Positions 27,190-35,988 are shown, counted from the first letter of the stretch. The stretch is 64,000 nucleotides of DNA from Demequina maris (GCF_000971155.1 NZ_BBLX01000003.1:248001-312000), one strand, 5' to 3'. The notes: generated from the letters alone by a model not told the origin. Numbers and translations: made by a program.

Positions 27190-27214
27190 AACACCCCAGA
27201 CCCGCGAACGGTTG
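27190..27214 (-). promoter_or_regulatory. CAACC-N15/16-TGTT promoter of module A
   Basis: On the minus strand CAACCG (27214-27209) and TGTT (27193-27190) are separated by 15 bp; -10 lies 48 nt before the lipoprotein start. Matching elements lie at 23040-23064 and 23958-23982. Confidence 0.65.
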
Positions 27215-27299
27215 GGCCCGCCGCTCCCCGCGCGCGGCGCATCGACCCGGCGCAGACTGGTGGGACACCCCGGCGACGACGCCGGGAGAGGGAGGGGCC

Positions 27300-27635
27300 A
27301 TGCCCAAGTACGTCTTCATCTACCACGCGCCCCCGATGCCGGCCGATGCGTCCCCACCCGAGCCCGAGCAGGTCCAGGAGATGATGGACGCCTGGTACGG
27401 ATGGGCGCGGAGCGTGGGCGAGAACCTCATCGACCTGGGCACGCCGCTCGCCGGCGGCGTCCACGTCGACCCGGACAGCGTGTCGGGGTCGACCAAGGAG
27501 GTCGCCGGCTACTCGATCCTCGTGGCCGACAACATGGATGCCGCGGTCGAGCTCGCGCAGTCGCATCCGCACCTCAACATGCCGGGCGGCTGCTCGATCG
27601 AGGTGCACGAGGCGGAGCCGCTCCCCGGCGCCTGA
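27300..27635 (+). CDS. YCII-related domain protein
   Basis: A 111-residue protein of the YCII/DGPF type. MPKYVFIYHAPP at the start, a WYGWARSVGENLIDLGTPL block, and SILVADNMDAAVELAQSHPH are typical. These small ferredoxin-fold proteins are often linked to ECF sigma factors in actinobacteria, and here the gene is divergent from the ECF cassette. Reaction unknown. GGAGAGGGAGGGG precedes ATG 27300. Confidence 0.82.
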   Translation: MPKYVFIYHAPPMPADASPPEPEQVQEMMDAWYGWARSVGENLIDLGTPLAGGVHVDPDSVSGSTKEVAGYSILVADNMDAAVELAQSHPHLNMPGGCSIEVHEAEPLPGA

Positions 27636-27664
27636 GCCTCGGAGCTCCCGCACAGTTCTCGCAC

Positions 27665-27698
27665 AGGCGGGCCAGGGTGCTTCCACCCGGGCCCGCCT
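27665..27698 (+). terminator. Terminator hairpin after the YCII gene
   Basis: AGGCGGGCC and GGCCCGCCT pair around an inner stem GGGTG-cttc-CACCC, with one mismatch between the stems. It starts 30 bp after the stop codon. No T-run follows. Confidence 0.75.
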
Positions 27699-27851
27699 CG
27701 TGCTGTCATGAGGAAGGAAGGATTCGGCCGTCCCGGCCGTTGAACGATGCGGCGGGACACGGATCCCGCCGGGCGGCGTCGCCCTCGCACGCCGCCCCTC
27801 CCGATGGACGCGGCGTCTGACCCTGCACGCGACCACCACGGGAGCCCCGCC

Positions 27852-29426
27852 GTGAACGACCCGATCACCCGTACCCTCGAGCTGGAGCCGCTCGGCCCGC
27901 TCCTCGACCGCGAGGAGCCGCCCGGCCCGGACCACCACCCGCACCACGAGCCCGAGCCGACGACCCTCACCATCCCGGTGGTGGGCGGCGGCGAGGCCGT
28001 GGTCGTCGACGAGCCCGAGCCCGGCTACCGCAGCACCGCCGCGCTCACGCTGTCGCCCCGCCGCGCGGGCCTCGCGCTGACGGCCCTCGCGCTGGGCGCG
28101 TTCGCCACCGGCGCCAACGAGGCCTCGATCGTCGCGCTCAGCTCGCAGATCGCGCGCGGCCTGGACGTGCCCGTGTCCCAGGTGGGCCTGCTCGCCACGG
28201 CCTTCGCCCTCACCGTCGTCGTCGCCGCCATCCCGCTCACGGTGGTGACGCGGCGGCTGAGCAAGCGCGTCGCGCTTTCCGGCACGTTCGTCGTGTGGAC
28301 CGCCGGCGTGGTGCTCGCCGCGAGCGCCACGGCGCTGCCGCAGCTCGCGGCCGGGCGCATCGTCTCCGCGGCCGCGCACGCGCTGTTCTGGGCGATCGTC
28401 GCGCCGACCGCCGCGAGCCTGTTCGCGCCGCACCTGAGAGCCCGCTCCGTCACCCGCATCATGGTCGGCGCCGCGGCGGCCGGCGTGGTGGGCACGCCGC
28501 TCATCACCGTCGCGGGCGGCTCGCTCGGCTGGCAGGCGCCCTACTGGGGCTTCGCGGCGCTCGGCGTGCTGCTCGCCGTCGCGCTCGCGCTGCTGCTGCC
28601 CGGGGCCGCGCCGCCCCGTCCGGACGCCTCCGACGCTCCCGCCCCGCAGCACGCGCGCGGCGACCTGCCGTCCCTGAAGGCCTTCGTCCGCGTGCTCGCC
28701 GTGACCTTCACGGCGAGCGTGGCGATGACGACCACCTGGACGTACATCGTGCCGTTCTACACGGACGTCGCCGAGGTGGGGCCGCGCACCGTGCCGATCC
28801 TGTTCGCGCTGGGCGGCACCGTGGCGGTGGGCACCACGCTCGCGGTCACGCCGTTCCTCGTCAAGCACGCCGTCCCCACGGTCGCCTTCGGGCTCGTGGT
28901 GCTCTCGGCGGCGTGGTCGCTGCTCGCCACGGGCGTCGGCTGGGCCGCGATCCTGGGCCAGGTGGCGCAGGGCGCCGGCTGGGCCGTGCTCCTCGCGGCG
29001 CTCCTCAACTGGGCGATGCGCCACACGCCGTGGCGCACCGAGGTGGGCGCGTCGACCTACACGGTCGCCATGAACTCCGGCGCCGCGGTCGGCCCGCTCG
29101 TCGGCGGCGCCCTGGTCGAGCAGTACGGCCTGCGCGCGTTGCCCGCGGTGTCGCTGGGGCTCACGCTGCTGGCCGCCGTCGTGACGGCGGGCGTCGACCG
29201 GACGATGCTGCGGAGGCTGAGCGTGCCCCGCCAGGTGCGCCTCGCGCTCGAGGCGCGCGACGCCATGCGGGCACGGCGCCAGGAGTGGCAGCGCCGCACC
29301 GGCGCGGCCGTCGGCGGGGCCCTCGACTCCGCGGGCCAGGGCGCCGCGCGGGCCGCCCACGGCGGCGCGCGACGCGCCGGCTCGGCCCTCCGGGCGCACG
29401 TGAGGGACTGGGCCGAGCTCAGCTGA
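27852..29426 (+). CDS. MFS transporter (drug:H+ antiporter-like)
   Basis: A 524-residue, 12-TM major facilitator with unusual extensions: an acidic/His-rich N-terminal cytoplasmic tail of about 60 residues (DHHPHHEPEP) and a basic C-terminal tail of about 65 residues. Loop 2-3 has VTRRLSKRVALSG, the MFS A-motif region. It resembles the AraJ/ChlR-type efflux branch, so export of sugars, drugs or similar is likely, but the substrate cannot be told. GTG 27852 has GGGAG upstream; ATG 27804 is an alternative. Confidence 0.8.
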   Translation: MNDPITRTLELEPLGPLLDREEPPGPDHHPHHEPEPTTLTIPVVGGGEAVVVDEPEPGYRSTAALTLSPRRAGLALTALALGAFATGANEASIVALSSQIARGLDVPVSQVGLLATAFALTVVVAAIPLTVVTRRLSKRVALSGTFVVWTAGVVLAASATALPQLAAGRIVSAAAHALFWAIVAPTAASLFAPHLRARSVTRIMVGAAAAGVVGTPLITVAGGSLGWQAPYWGFAALGVLLAVALALLLPGAAPPRPDASDAPAPQHARGDLPSLKAFVRVLAVTFTASVAMTTTWTYIVPFYTDVAEVGPRTVPILFALGGTVAVGTTLAVTPFLVKHAVPTVAFGLVVLSAAWSLLATGVGWAAILGQVAQGAGWAVLLAALLNWAMRHTPWRTEVGASTYTVAMNSGAAVGPLVGGALVEQYGLRALPAVSLGLTLLAAVVTAGVDRTMLRRLSVPRQVRLALEARDAMRARRQEWQRRTGAAVGGALDSAGQGAARAAHGGARRAGSALRAHVRDWAELS

Positions 29427-29532
29427 GCCGCCCACCGAGCGGGGCAGCCGCCGCAGGCGCACACTGGAGGCGAGCGGCGCCGCTCCGCGCGCCCGACGCC
29501 GCGCGTCCCCGGAAGGCGCGCAGGAGTGGATC

Positions 29533-29907
29533 ATGCTCAAGGACAGCACCGCCACGGCGTGCTTCTCGACGGACGACGTGGCGAAGACCAAGGAGTTCTA
29601 CAACGGGACGCTCGGCGTCCCGATCCTCATGGAGCAGGACGATGCGGTCGCGTTCCAGTTCGCGAACGGCACCGCCGCCTTCATCTACCTCAAGGAGGAC
29701 CACGTCCCCGCGGCCCACACCGTGCTCATCCTCACGGGCGCGGACGTGGAGGCCGAGGTCGCGGACCTCAAGTCGAAGGGCGTCACGTTCGCGGACCTGC
29801 CGTACACGGACGACGACGGCATCGCGCGCGAGGAGAACATGCCCAAGACCGCGTGGTTCCAGGACCCGTCCGGCAACTGGGTCGCCGTCGGCGAGAACTT
29901 CGCCTGA
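29533..29907 (+). CDS. VOC (glyoxalase-fold) family protein 1
   Basis: A 124-residue single VOC domain: ACFSTDDVAKTKEFYNGTLG at the start and TAWFQDPSGNWVAVGEN at the end. Substrate unknown; it could be a resistance protein, isomerase or dioxygenase relative. GGAG lies close before ATG 29533. The next gene, 26 bp on, is a second VOC protein of similar sequence, so this is a tandem duplication in one operon. Confidence 0.82.
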   Translation: MLKDSTATACFSTDDVAKTKEFYNGTLGVPILMEQDDAVAFQFANGTAAFIYLKEDHVPAAHTVLILTGADVEAEVADLKSKGVTFADLPYTDDDGIAREENMPKTAWFQDPSGNWVAVGENFA

Positions 29908-29933
29908 CCGGCCGCGGACGACCGGAGATCATC

Positions 29934-30335
29934 ATGCTGAGCGACAGCAAGGCGTTCTCGAGCTTCTCGACGAACGACATCGACAAGGCGGAGGCGTTCT
30001 ACTCGGACACGCTCGGCCTCGACGTGAAGCGTTGGGGCGACGAGGGCATGGGCGAGATGCTGTGGATCCCGTTGCCCGGCGGCGGCCGCCTGTTCATCTA
30101 CCACAAGGAGGATCACCAGCCGGCGACGCACACCGTCCTCAACTTCGAGGTCGCCGACTTCGATGCGGAGGTGGCGGCGCTGCGCGACACGGGGGTGACG
30201 TTCGAGGTCCTCGAGTGGACCGACGAGGACGGGATCGCGCGCGACATCGAGGGACGCATGCCCGCCACCGCGTGGTTCAAGGACCCGGCCGGCAACTGGA
30301 TCCTGATCGGCGAGACCATGACCGAGGAGGCCTGA
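29934..30335 (+). CDS. VOC (glyoxalase-fold) family protein 2
   Basis: A 133-residue protein that aligns with its upstream neighbour along its length: FSTNDIDKAEAFYSDTLGLD at the start and TAWFKDPAGNWILIGE at the end. It may form a heterodimer with VOC 1. CGGAGATC precedes ATG 29934. It is followed by a DUF885 gene that has its own promoter. Confidence 0.82.
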   Translation: MLSDSKAFSSFSTNDIDKAEAFYSDTLGLDVKRWGDEGMGEMLWIPLPGGGRLFIYHKEDHQPATHTVLNFEVADFDAEVAALRDTGVTFEVLEWTDEDGIARDIEGRMPATAWFKDPAGNWILIGETMTEEA

Positions 30336-30372
30336 GCACTCGGCGGTCCCGCGGCGCCGGTACGGTCGAGCC

Positions 30373-32010
30373 ATGACCGACCTCACCGCCCTCGCCGACG
30401 AGTACTACGCCTACGCGCTCGGGCTCAGCCCGCTCGACCTCATGTGGGACGGGCGGCTCGAGCACCTCGCCGAGTGGAACGACGTCTCCGTGGAGGGACG
30501 CGCCGCCGCGCACGAGCGGCTGATGGGCTACGCGCGCGCCGCCGAGGCGATCGACCCGGGCGACGACCTCCAGGCGACCGCGCTGCGGGACACCATTGCG
30601 TCGCACGCGCGCTCGACCGCGCTGCACCTCGCGTGGGAGCCGGAACTGCTCCACCTCAACCCGACGATGGGCGCGTGGGAGAACATTCTGTCGTTCATCG
30701 ACGCGTTCCCGCTCCGCACCGCCGAGCACGGCGAGGCGTACCTCACGAAGCTGCGCCGGCTCCCCCGCTTCCTCGACGACCTGCTCGACGTCGCCGAGGA
30801 CGCCGCCGCCGAGGGCCGCGTCGCTCTCGAGCGGCACCTGCTCGACACCGCCCGCTCCGCCGAGTCCTACCTGCGCGCGGCGCACGACGGCGACGACCGC
30901 ATGCTCGCGCAGGCGGCCCCCACCGAGCTGGACGATGCGGCACAGGCCGAGTGGGTCCGCGAGCGCGACCGCGTGGTCGCCGAGTCCGTCCACGCGGGCG
31001 TCGCCCGCTTCGCCGACCGCCTGCGCCGGCTCGCGGACCGCGGCACGCCCGACGACCGCCCCGGCCTCGTGCACCTGCCCGGCGGCGAGGCGGTCTACCG
31101 CGACCGCATGTGGGCGCACCTGCAGCTCGACCTCACCCCGCAGGAGGTCCACGAGCTGGGCCTCGCGCAGGTCGCGAAGCTCGAGGACGAGTACCGGGAG
31201 ATGGCCGGGCCGCTGCTCGGCACGGACGACATCGGCGAGATCTACGCGCGCCTGCGCGACGACGACAGCCTCCGGTACACCTCCGCCGAGGCGATCGTGC
31301 GCGATGCGGAGGCGGCGCTGGTCCGGGCGGAGGAGGCCTCGCCCGCGTGGTTCGCCGTCATGCCCCGCGCGCGCTGCGTCGGCCACGCGACTGACTTCGG
31401 CGCGATGGCGTACTACTCGGCGCCCGTGCCGACGACCGGCAAGGAGGGCGACTTCTACTTCAAGACGTCCGACCCGCACGCGTGGGCAACCTACGAGCTC
31501 GAGGCGATCGCGTTCCACGAGGCCATCCCCGGCCACCACCTCCAGTTCGCGCTGCACGCCGAGAACGAGGACCTGCACATCGTCCAGCGCGAGCTCTTCA
31601 GCACCGCGTACGCGGAGGGCTGGGGCCTGTACACCGAGCGGCTCGCCGACGAGATGGGCCTGTACTCGTCCGAGCTGTCGCGCGTCGGCATGCTCAGCGC
31701 CGACTCGCTCCGCGCGTGCCGCCTGGTGGTCGACACGGGCATCCACGCGCTCGGCTGGAGCCGCGAGCAGGCGATCGAGTACTGCCTCGCGCACTCCCCG
31801 CTCGACCGCCACCACATCGAGCAGGAGGTCGACCGCTACATCGGGCTCCCCGGCCAGGCGCTCGCGTACATGGTCGGCCGGCTCGAGATCCTCGCGATCC
31901 GCGACGAGGCGCAGCGCCGGCCCGGATTCGACATCCGGGCGTTCCACTCGGCGGTGCTCGGCTACGGCGCGGTGCCGCTCACGACCCTGAGGCGCATCGT
32001 CCTCGGGTGA
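30373..32010 (+). CDS. DUF885 family metallopeptidase-like protein
   Basis: A 545-residue protein. The zinc-site motif HEAIPGHHLQ (His-Glu...His-His) is at about residues 382-391, and EGWGLYTE at about residues 415-422 supplies the second glutamate; both are hallmarks of DUF885. There is no signal peptide, so it is cytoplasmic, probably a peptidase. TACGGT lies 6 nt before ATG 30373, suggesting a leaderless mRNA. The end of the gene, including the stop codon, lies inside a decamer-based hairpin. Confidence 0.85.
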   Translation: MTDLTALADEYYAYALGLSPLDLMWDGRLEHLAEWNDVSVEGRAAAHERLMGYARAAEAIDPGDDLQATALRDTIASHARSTALHLAWEPELLHLNPTMGAWENILSFIDAFPLRTAEHGEAYLTKLRRLPRFLDDLLDVAEDAAAEGRVALERHLLDTARSAESYLRAAHDGDDRMLAQAAPTELDDAAQAEWVRERDRVVAESVHAGVARFADRLRRLADRGTPDDRPGLVHLPGGEAVYRDRMWAHLQLDLTPQEVHELGLAQVAKLEDEYREMAGPLLGTDDIGEIYARLRDDDSLRYTSAEAIVRDAEAALVRAEEASPAWFAVMPRARCVGHATDFGAMAYYSAPVPTTGKEGDFYFKTSDPHAWATYELEAIAFHEAIPGHHLQFALHAENEDLHIVQRELFSTAYAEGWGLYTERLADEMGLYSSELSRVGMLSADSLRACRLVVDTGIHALGWSREQAIEYCLAHSPLDRHHIEQEVDRYIGLPGQALAYMVGRLEILAIRDEAQRRPGFDIRAFHSAVLGYGAVPLTTLRRIVLG

Positions 32011-32018
32011 CGATGCGC
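31992..32018 (+). terminator. Hairpin from an inverted GGACGATGCG pair at the DUF885 stop codon
   Basis: GCGCATCGTC (31992-32001) pairs perfectly with GACGATGCGC (32009-32018) around a 7-nt loop; the TGA stop lies at 32008-32010. The left arm continues into a full decamer (31993-32002) and the right arm is a 9/10 copy. No T-run. Confidence 0.65.
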
Positions 32019-32085
32019 GGTGGCCGTGCCCGCTCCCAGCGCGTGACGCCTTGCGGGCCCGGGTACCCCCGGGGGCAGGCATATG

Positions 32086-32102
32086 GTTGACGACTTGTCA
32101 AC
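32086..32102. promoter_or_regulatory. Palindrome in the sugar dehydrogenase promoter
   Basis: GTTGAC-gactt-GTCAAC is a perfect 6-bp dyad. It includes a TTGACG -35 candidate (32087-32092); TAACCT at about 32126-32131 lies too far away to be certain as its -10, but is 9 nt before ATG 32142. The dyad may bind a repressor. Confidence 0.45.
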
Positions 32103-32141
32103 TTTTACAAGCGTGCGAGGCATGCCTAACCTGGGGCGGTT

Positions 32142-33311
32142 ATGTCGCTCCACCCCCGCATCGTCGCGCTCGCCTGCCTGCTGCCGCTGACGCTGGCCGC
32201 CTGCTCGTCCTCGTCGGACAGCTCCGCCACCGCGAGCGCCGAGCGCATCGTGTCCGGGACCACCCCGACCAGCACCGTCGCCCCCGCGACCCCCGCCGAG
32301 ATCGGCGGCGCCGCCACGGCCACCGTGACCTCGCAGGAGGTCGTCGCGACCGGCCTCGACGCTCCATGGTCGCTCGCGACCATGGCCGACGGCTCGCTGC
32401 TCGTCTCCGAGCGCGACAGCGCGCTGATCAAGCGCGTGCGCGCGGGCATCGCGACCAGCCTCAACGGTCCCGGCGCCGACGCGCTGCGCCGCACGGTCGA
32501 CAACGAGGGCGAGGGCGGCCTGCTCGGCATCGCCGTGCTCCCGGGCGACACGACCTACCTGTACGCGTACATCACGCGCGCCGACGACAACGCCGTGCTG
32601 CGCATGGAGCTCAACGGCGACCTGCTGGGCCTGCCCACGGCCATCGTCGAGGGCATCCCGTCGGCGAAGAACCACGACGGCGGCCGCATCGCCTTCGGGC
32701 CCGACGGCTTCCTCTACATCGCCACCGGCGACGCCGGCCAAGGCGACAAGGCGCCGGAGACGGGCTCCCTCGCGGGCAAGATCCTGCGCGTCGTCGCGAA
32801 GGGCGGCGCGAAGGACGGCAAGGCCGCGCCCGGCAACCCGTGGGGCAACCGCGTGTGGTCGAAGGGCCACCGCAACGTCGAGGGCCTCGCGTTCGTCGCC
32901 GACGGCCGCCTCTACGCGAGCGAGCTGGGCCAGGACGCCTGGGACGAGCTCAACCTCATCACCGCCGGCAGCGACTACGGCTGGCCGTCGACCGAGGGCA
33001 CCGACGGGCTTCCCGCCGACGGCGTCACCGCGCCCATCGAGACGTGGGCGCCGGACGATGCGTCGCCCTCGGGCCTCGCGGCGACCCACGAGGCGCTCTA
33101 CATGGCCGCGCTGAAGGGCGAGGCGCTCTGGCGCATCCCGCTGACCGCGGACGGCACGGGCGAGCCGCAGGTGATCCTCGACGGGATCGGCCGCATCCGC
33201 GACGTCGCGGTCGGCATCGACGGCTCGCTGTACGTCGCGACGACGAACACCGACGGCCGCGGCCAGGCGCGCGAGGGCGACGACCGCATCCTGCACCTCA
33301 CCATCGGCTGA
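32142..33311 (+). CDS. Secreted PQQ-type sugar dehydrogenase lipoprotein (GSDH family)
   Basis: A 389-residue lipoprotein with lipobox LAAC (Cys at about residue 21) and a Ser/Thr-rich linker. A six-bladed propeller follows: GLDAPWSLATMADGSLLVSE, GGLLGIAVLP, NHDGGRIAFGPDGFLYIATG, GHRNVEGLAF and AELGQD-like SELGQDAWDELN. These match the glucose/sorbosone dehydrogenase family. It would oxidise sugars at the outer face of the membrane with PQQ; no PQQ synthesis genes are visible here, so the cofactor and activity are uncertain. Confidence 0.85.
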   Translation: MSLHPRIVALACLLPLTLAACSSSSDSSATASAERIVSGTTPTSTVAPATPAEIGGAATATVTSQEVVATGLDAPWSLATMADGSLLVSERDSALIKRVRAGIATSLNGPGADALRRTVDNEGEGGLLGIAVLPGDTTYLYAYITRADDNAVLRMELNGDLLGLPTAIVEGIPSAKNHDGGRIAFGPDGFLYIATGDAGQGDKAPETGSLAGKILRVVAKGGAKDGKAAPGNPWGNRVWSKGHRNVEGLAFVADGRLYASELGQDAWDELNLITAGSDYGWPSTEGTDGLPADGVTAPIETWAPDDASPSGLAATHEALYMAALKGEALWRIPLTADGTGEPQVILDGIGRIRDVAVGIDGSLYVATTNTDGRGQAREGDDRILHLTIG

Positions 33312-33327
33312 GGTCGCGCGGACCGCG

Positions 33328-33696
33328 TCAGATGGGCTCCGGCAGGAGCCCGGTGAAGTCGAGCGTGCCGTCCGCGCGGCGCGGGACCGGAGTCGCGGAC
33401 ACGACCGCCTCGCGCGGGATCGGGCCGTAGAGGTGCGGGAACGCGTCACCGGCCTCCGGCACCTGCTCGAACTCGACGCGCGAGCGCACCTTGGCGGGGT
33501 CGACGCGCAGCAGCACCACGTCCTGGCCGCCGTAGAAGGCCGCGCCGACGCCGGCCACCTGGCGCGCGAGGCTGAGGTGGATGAAGCCCTCCTCCTCGAG
33601 CGTGCGGCCGAGGGTCGAGACCGTGTAGGGCTCGGTGGCTTGCGGGTCCCACTCGGCGGCGATGGCGAGATGGTAGAGATGGGGGATCTCGAGCAT
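33328..33696 (-). CDS. DUF952 family protein
   Basis: A 122-residue protein with the family motifs LYHLAIAAEWDPQ, EGFIHLSLARQV and FPHLYGPIPREAVV. DUF952 proteins are small, probably enzymatic and poorly characterised. ATG 33696 was chosen by family length; the upstream open frame crosses two decamers and a repeat and is not coding. It is convergent with the sugar dehydrogenase, 16 bp apart. Confidence 0.82.
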   Translation of the reverse strand: MLEIPHLYHLAIAAEWDPQATEPYTVSTLGRTLEEEGFIHLSLARQVAGVGAAFYGGQDVVLLRVDPAKVRSRVEFEQVPEAGDAFPHLYGPIPREAVVSATPVPRRADGTLDFTGLLPEPI

Positions 33697-33824
33697 GGTC
33701 CCAGGGTGGCACGGGAAGCGGCTGGCTGCCGGGCGGCACGCGCCGGTGCGTGAGAACGCTCTCTCGACCCGGCGCATCGTCCCGCCGCACGGGCCTGTCG
33801 CGACCGCCGCATCGTCCCCCGCCG

Positions 33825-33880
33825 GGCGTGTCGCGCGGGACGCGAGAGTCTCTCCGACGTGTTTCACGCATACGTGAAAC
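33825..33880 (-). repeat. 56-bp dispersed repeat, copy 1
   Basis: On the minus strand: a palindrome GTTTCACG-N4-CGTGAAAC, then a conserved CGYCRGAGA spacer, then a second stem of TCGCG/CGCGA type ending ACACGCC. Copies 2 and 3 are at 35426-35481 and 58901-58956. It lies between the stop of the PKD-like gene and the DUF952 start. Confidence 0.75.
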
Positions 33881-33898
33881 AGGACCGCGGGTCCTCGC

Positions 33899-34726
33899 CT
33901 ACCCGAGCGGGCCCTCGACGAGCACCGCGCGCGGGTGCAGCACGGTGAGCGTGAGGCCGGGCGACGTGGTGGCGATGGTGGTGTCGAAGGGCGCCCAGGT
34001 GCCGTCGGCGACGCGGTACTCCCCCGACCACGTCGTGGTGAGGGTGACGGTCGCGGTGTCGAGGGCGCGGCCGTAGGCGTGGGTGACGGTCGCGTCGGGG
34101 TAGGGCGCGCCGGGGTCGGCGGTGGTGGTCTCGGCGCCGTCGCCCCAGGCCCAGGTGAAGGTGGCGGGGGTGGCGCGGATGTCGACGTCGGCGCCGAGCA
34201 GGATCGCGGAGTGGAGGCGGGGGCCGTCGTCGGCGATCGCGATGGTCGGGACGGTGGCGTAGACGACGCCGGTGTCCGGCTGCAGGGACATCTCGGACGG
34301 GTCGGGGCGAAGCTCGGTCCACTCGCGCTCGATGAGGGCGAAGAGGTCGTCCTCGGAGGGACACGAGTACCAGGCGACGGCGGTCCAGGCGGACCAGGTG
34401 CCGTCGTCGAGCTGCTCGCGCATCCACAGCGGCGGGATGGGCGTCATGCCGCCGGGGCAGTCGAGGGCGTCGCCGGACGCGAGCGGCGAGCAGACCTGGT
34501 CCTCGGAGGTCATCGGCGTGGAGCCGGTGCAGGCGATCGCGCGCAGGTACTCGCGTGGGGTCGAGGCGACCTGGGTGGTGCCCGGGCCGCCTTCAATCTC
34601 ACCCCGCACGCCATCGACTTCGAATTCCTCCTCGCCAGCCCTACCGTCGAACGCATCGTCCGGAACTCCGGGCGCAAGGTGCAAGGCGGTGAGCACCGTC
34701 AGCGCAGCCAGCCGCCGCGATCTCAC
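33899..34726 (-). CDS. Exported protein with a PKD-like region
   Basis: A 275-residue protein with a weak N-terminal signal (RRLAALTVLTALHLAPG). Four cysteines lie in the first 120 residues. The C-terminal part has TFTWAWGDGAETTT and ATVTHAYG, the pattern of PKD-type beta-sandwich domains. Its GTG overlaps the stop of the DUF6318-like lipoprotein gene (GTGA), so the two form an operon and may work together at the cell surface. Function unknown. Confidence 0.68.
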   Translation of the reverse strand: MRSRRLAALTVLTALHLAPGVPDDAFDGRAGEEEFEVDGVRGEIEGGPGTTQVASTPREYLRAIACTGSTPMTSEDQVCSPLASGDALDCPGGMTPIPPLWMREQLDDGTWSAWTAVAWYSCPSEDDLFALIEREWTELRPDPSEMSLQPDTGVVYATVPTIAIADDGPRLHSAILLGADVDIRATPATFTWAWGDGAETTTADPGAPYPDATVTHAYGRALDTATVTLTTTWSGEYRVADGTWAPFDTTIATTSPGLTLTVLHPRAVLVEGPLG

Positions 34727-35355
34727 GAGTCCTCACTCGCAACGCCAATCACTTGCCAATGACCGCCAGTGAAACCGAGCCGGACGCCATAGGCCGCGGC
34801 GCCGGCCCGGCTCGAACTCTGCACTCCGCCACTGGAATCAAGCAGACGGCCCGCCTCCAACTCGGCAGCGAGCAACACCGACGCCTCGGAGTCGCTCGTC
34901 AGCGCGGCTTGAGTCTGACCGGCGTCGACCGTGATCTCGCCACCGCGCGCGGTCCATCCCTCGTCGCGCACACGCTCGGCATTCGCGAGCGCGTCGGCGC
35001 AATAGTCGCAGCCCTCCGCGGACAGCGCCTCCCAGACGCGCGTGTCCCCGGTGTGGAACATCGGCGCGTACTGCTCGAGGAAGAACGTCGCGGTCATCAT
35101 CGCGCCGTACACGTCGGCCCGCTCGGATCCCTCGGGCATCATCGCGAGCAGCTCGTCGTCCGTCAGCGCCGTGGGCGCCGCGCTCGGGGTGGACGCGGCC
35201 GCCTCCGTTGGCACGACGACCGTGCCGCCCGTCGGCGACTCCGTGACGATCGGCGCCGGCTCCCCCGTGCACGCGGCGACGCCGACGCACACGCCCGCGA
35301 GCATCGTCGCCGCGACCGCGCGGCGCGCCACCCGCCCCCCTGGGATGAACCGCAT
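34723..35355 (-). CDS. DUF6318-like lipoprotein
   Basis: A 210-residue lipoprotein with lipobox GVAAC (Cys at about residue 29), a Thr/Ser/Pro linker, then a domain with FFLEQYAPMFHTGDTRVWEA and a CDYC pair. This arrangement is what I remember for actinobacterial DUF6318; the family name is from memory. The protein probably sits outside the membrane with the PKD-like neighbour. Confidence 0.7.
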   Translation of the reverse strand: MRFIPGGRVARRAVAATMLAGVCVGVAACTGEPAPIVTESPTGGTVVVPTEAAASTPSAAPTALTDDELLAMMPEGSERADVYGAMMTATFFLEQYAPMFHTGDTRVWEALSAEGCDYCADALANAERVRDEGWTARGGEITVDAGQTQAALTSDSEASVLLAAELEAGRLLDSSGGVQSSSRAGAAAYGVRLGFTGGHWQVIGVASEDS

Positions 35356-35425
35356 GAATCGAAGGTAACGGACGAAACGCCCTGGCAGAAGGCCCAGATC
35401 TCAACCTGGGGACGGGTAGCGCCCC

Positions 35426-35481
35426 ATTTCACGTATGCGTGAAACGCGCCAGAGATAACCTCGCGCCCCTCGCGACACGCC
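35426..35481 (+). repeat. 56-bp dispersed repeat, copy 2
   Basis: Starts ATTTCACGTATGCGTGAAAC, followed by GCGCCAGAGA, then TCGCGcccctCGCGACACGCC-type second stem. It is inverted relative to copy 1 and lies between two minus-strand genes. Confidence 0.75.
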
Positions 35482-35502
35482 GAGGCGCGGCCCGCGACCC
35501 GC

Positions 35503-35979
35503 CTACCGGACCCGCCGCTTCCCCACCCCGGGCAGGAACTTGCCGGTGCGCGCGGCATAGTCCGAGTACCCGGGATAGGTCCGCACCAGGTACCCCTCCT
35601 CGACGCGCGTCTTGAGGTCGAAGAACACGAGCATCACGACCGCGGACACGAGCGTCCACAGCTTTCCCGACCCGATCGCCAGGCCGAAGCCGATCACGAT
35701 GATCGCCGCGTACATCGGATGCCGCACATACCCGTAGATGCCGCCGGCGGCGAGGCCGGCGCCGTTGGGGGTCGGCATGGGCGTGAGCGCCCGGCCCAGG
35801 TCCTTGCCCGACCAGAACATGCCCAGCAGCCCGAGCAGCACCAGCGTGCTCCCCAGCCACAGCGATCCCTCGAGACCGGGCCCGTCGAGCAGCGCCGTCA
35901 GTGCCACTGCCAGGAAGATCAGCCCCTGCAGCCCCACGAGGGCGAGCCCCAGCAGACGGGTGCGCAGTGACGTCGACAT
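35503..35979 (-). CDS. Isoprenylcysteine carboxyl methyltransferase family membrane protein
   Basis: A 158-residue protein with four to five TM helices and the family signature GGIYGYVRHPMYAA followed by EEGYLVRTYPGYSDYA. This fits the ICMT/PEMT-like membrane methyltransferases (also called NnrU-like). The natural substrate in bacteria is usually unknown. TAGCCT lies 6 nt before ATG 35979, which suggests leaderless transcription. Confidence 0.85.
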   Translation of the reverse strand: MSTSLRTRLLGLALVGLQGLIFLAVALTALLDGPGLEGSLWLGSTLVLLGLLGMFWSGKDLGRALTPMPTPNGAGLAAGGIYGYVRHPMYAAIIVIGFGLAIGSGKLWTLVSAVVMLVFFDLKTRVEEGYLVRTYPGYSDYAARTGKFLPGVGKRRVR

Positions 35980-35988
35980 CGGGCCAGG

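Noticed and set aside
33861-33880. parS-like site (GTTTCACG...CGTGAAAC)
   Set aside because: The half-sites resemble the ParB consensus, but there are extra bases at the centre, so the spacing of parS is broken. It also recurs as part of a 56-bp repeat.
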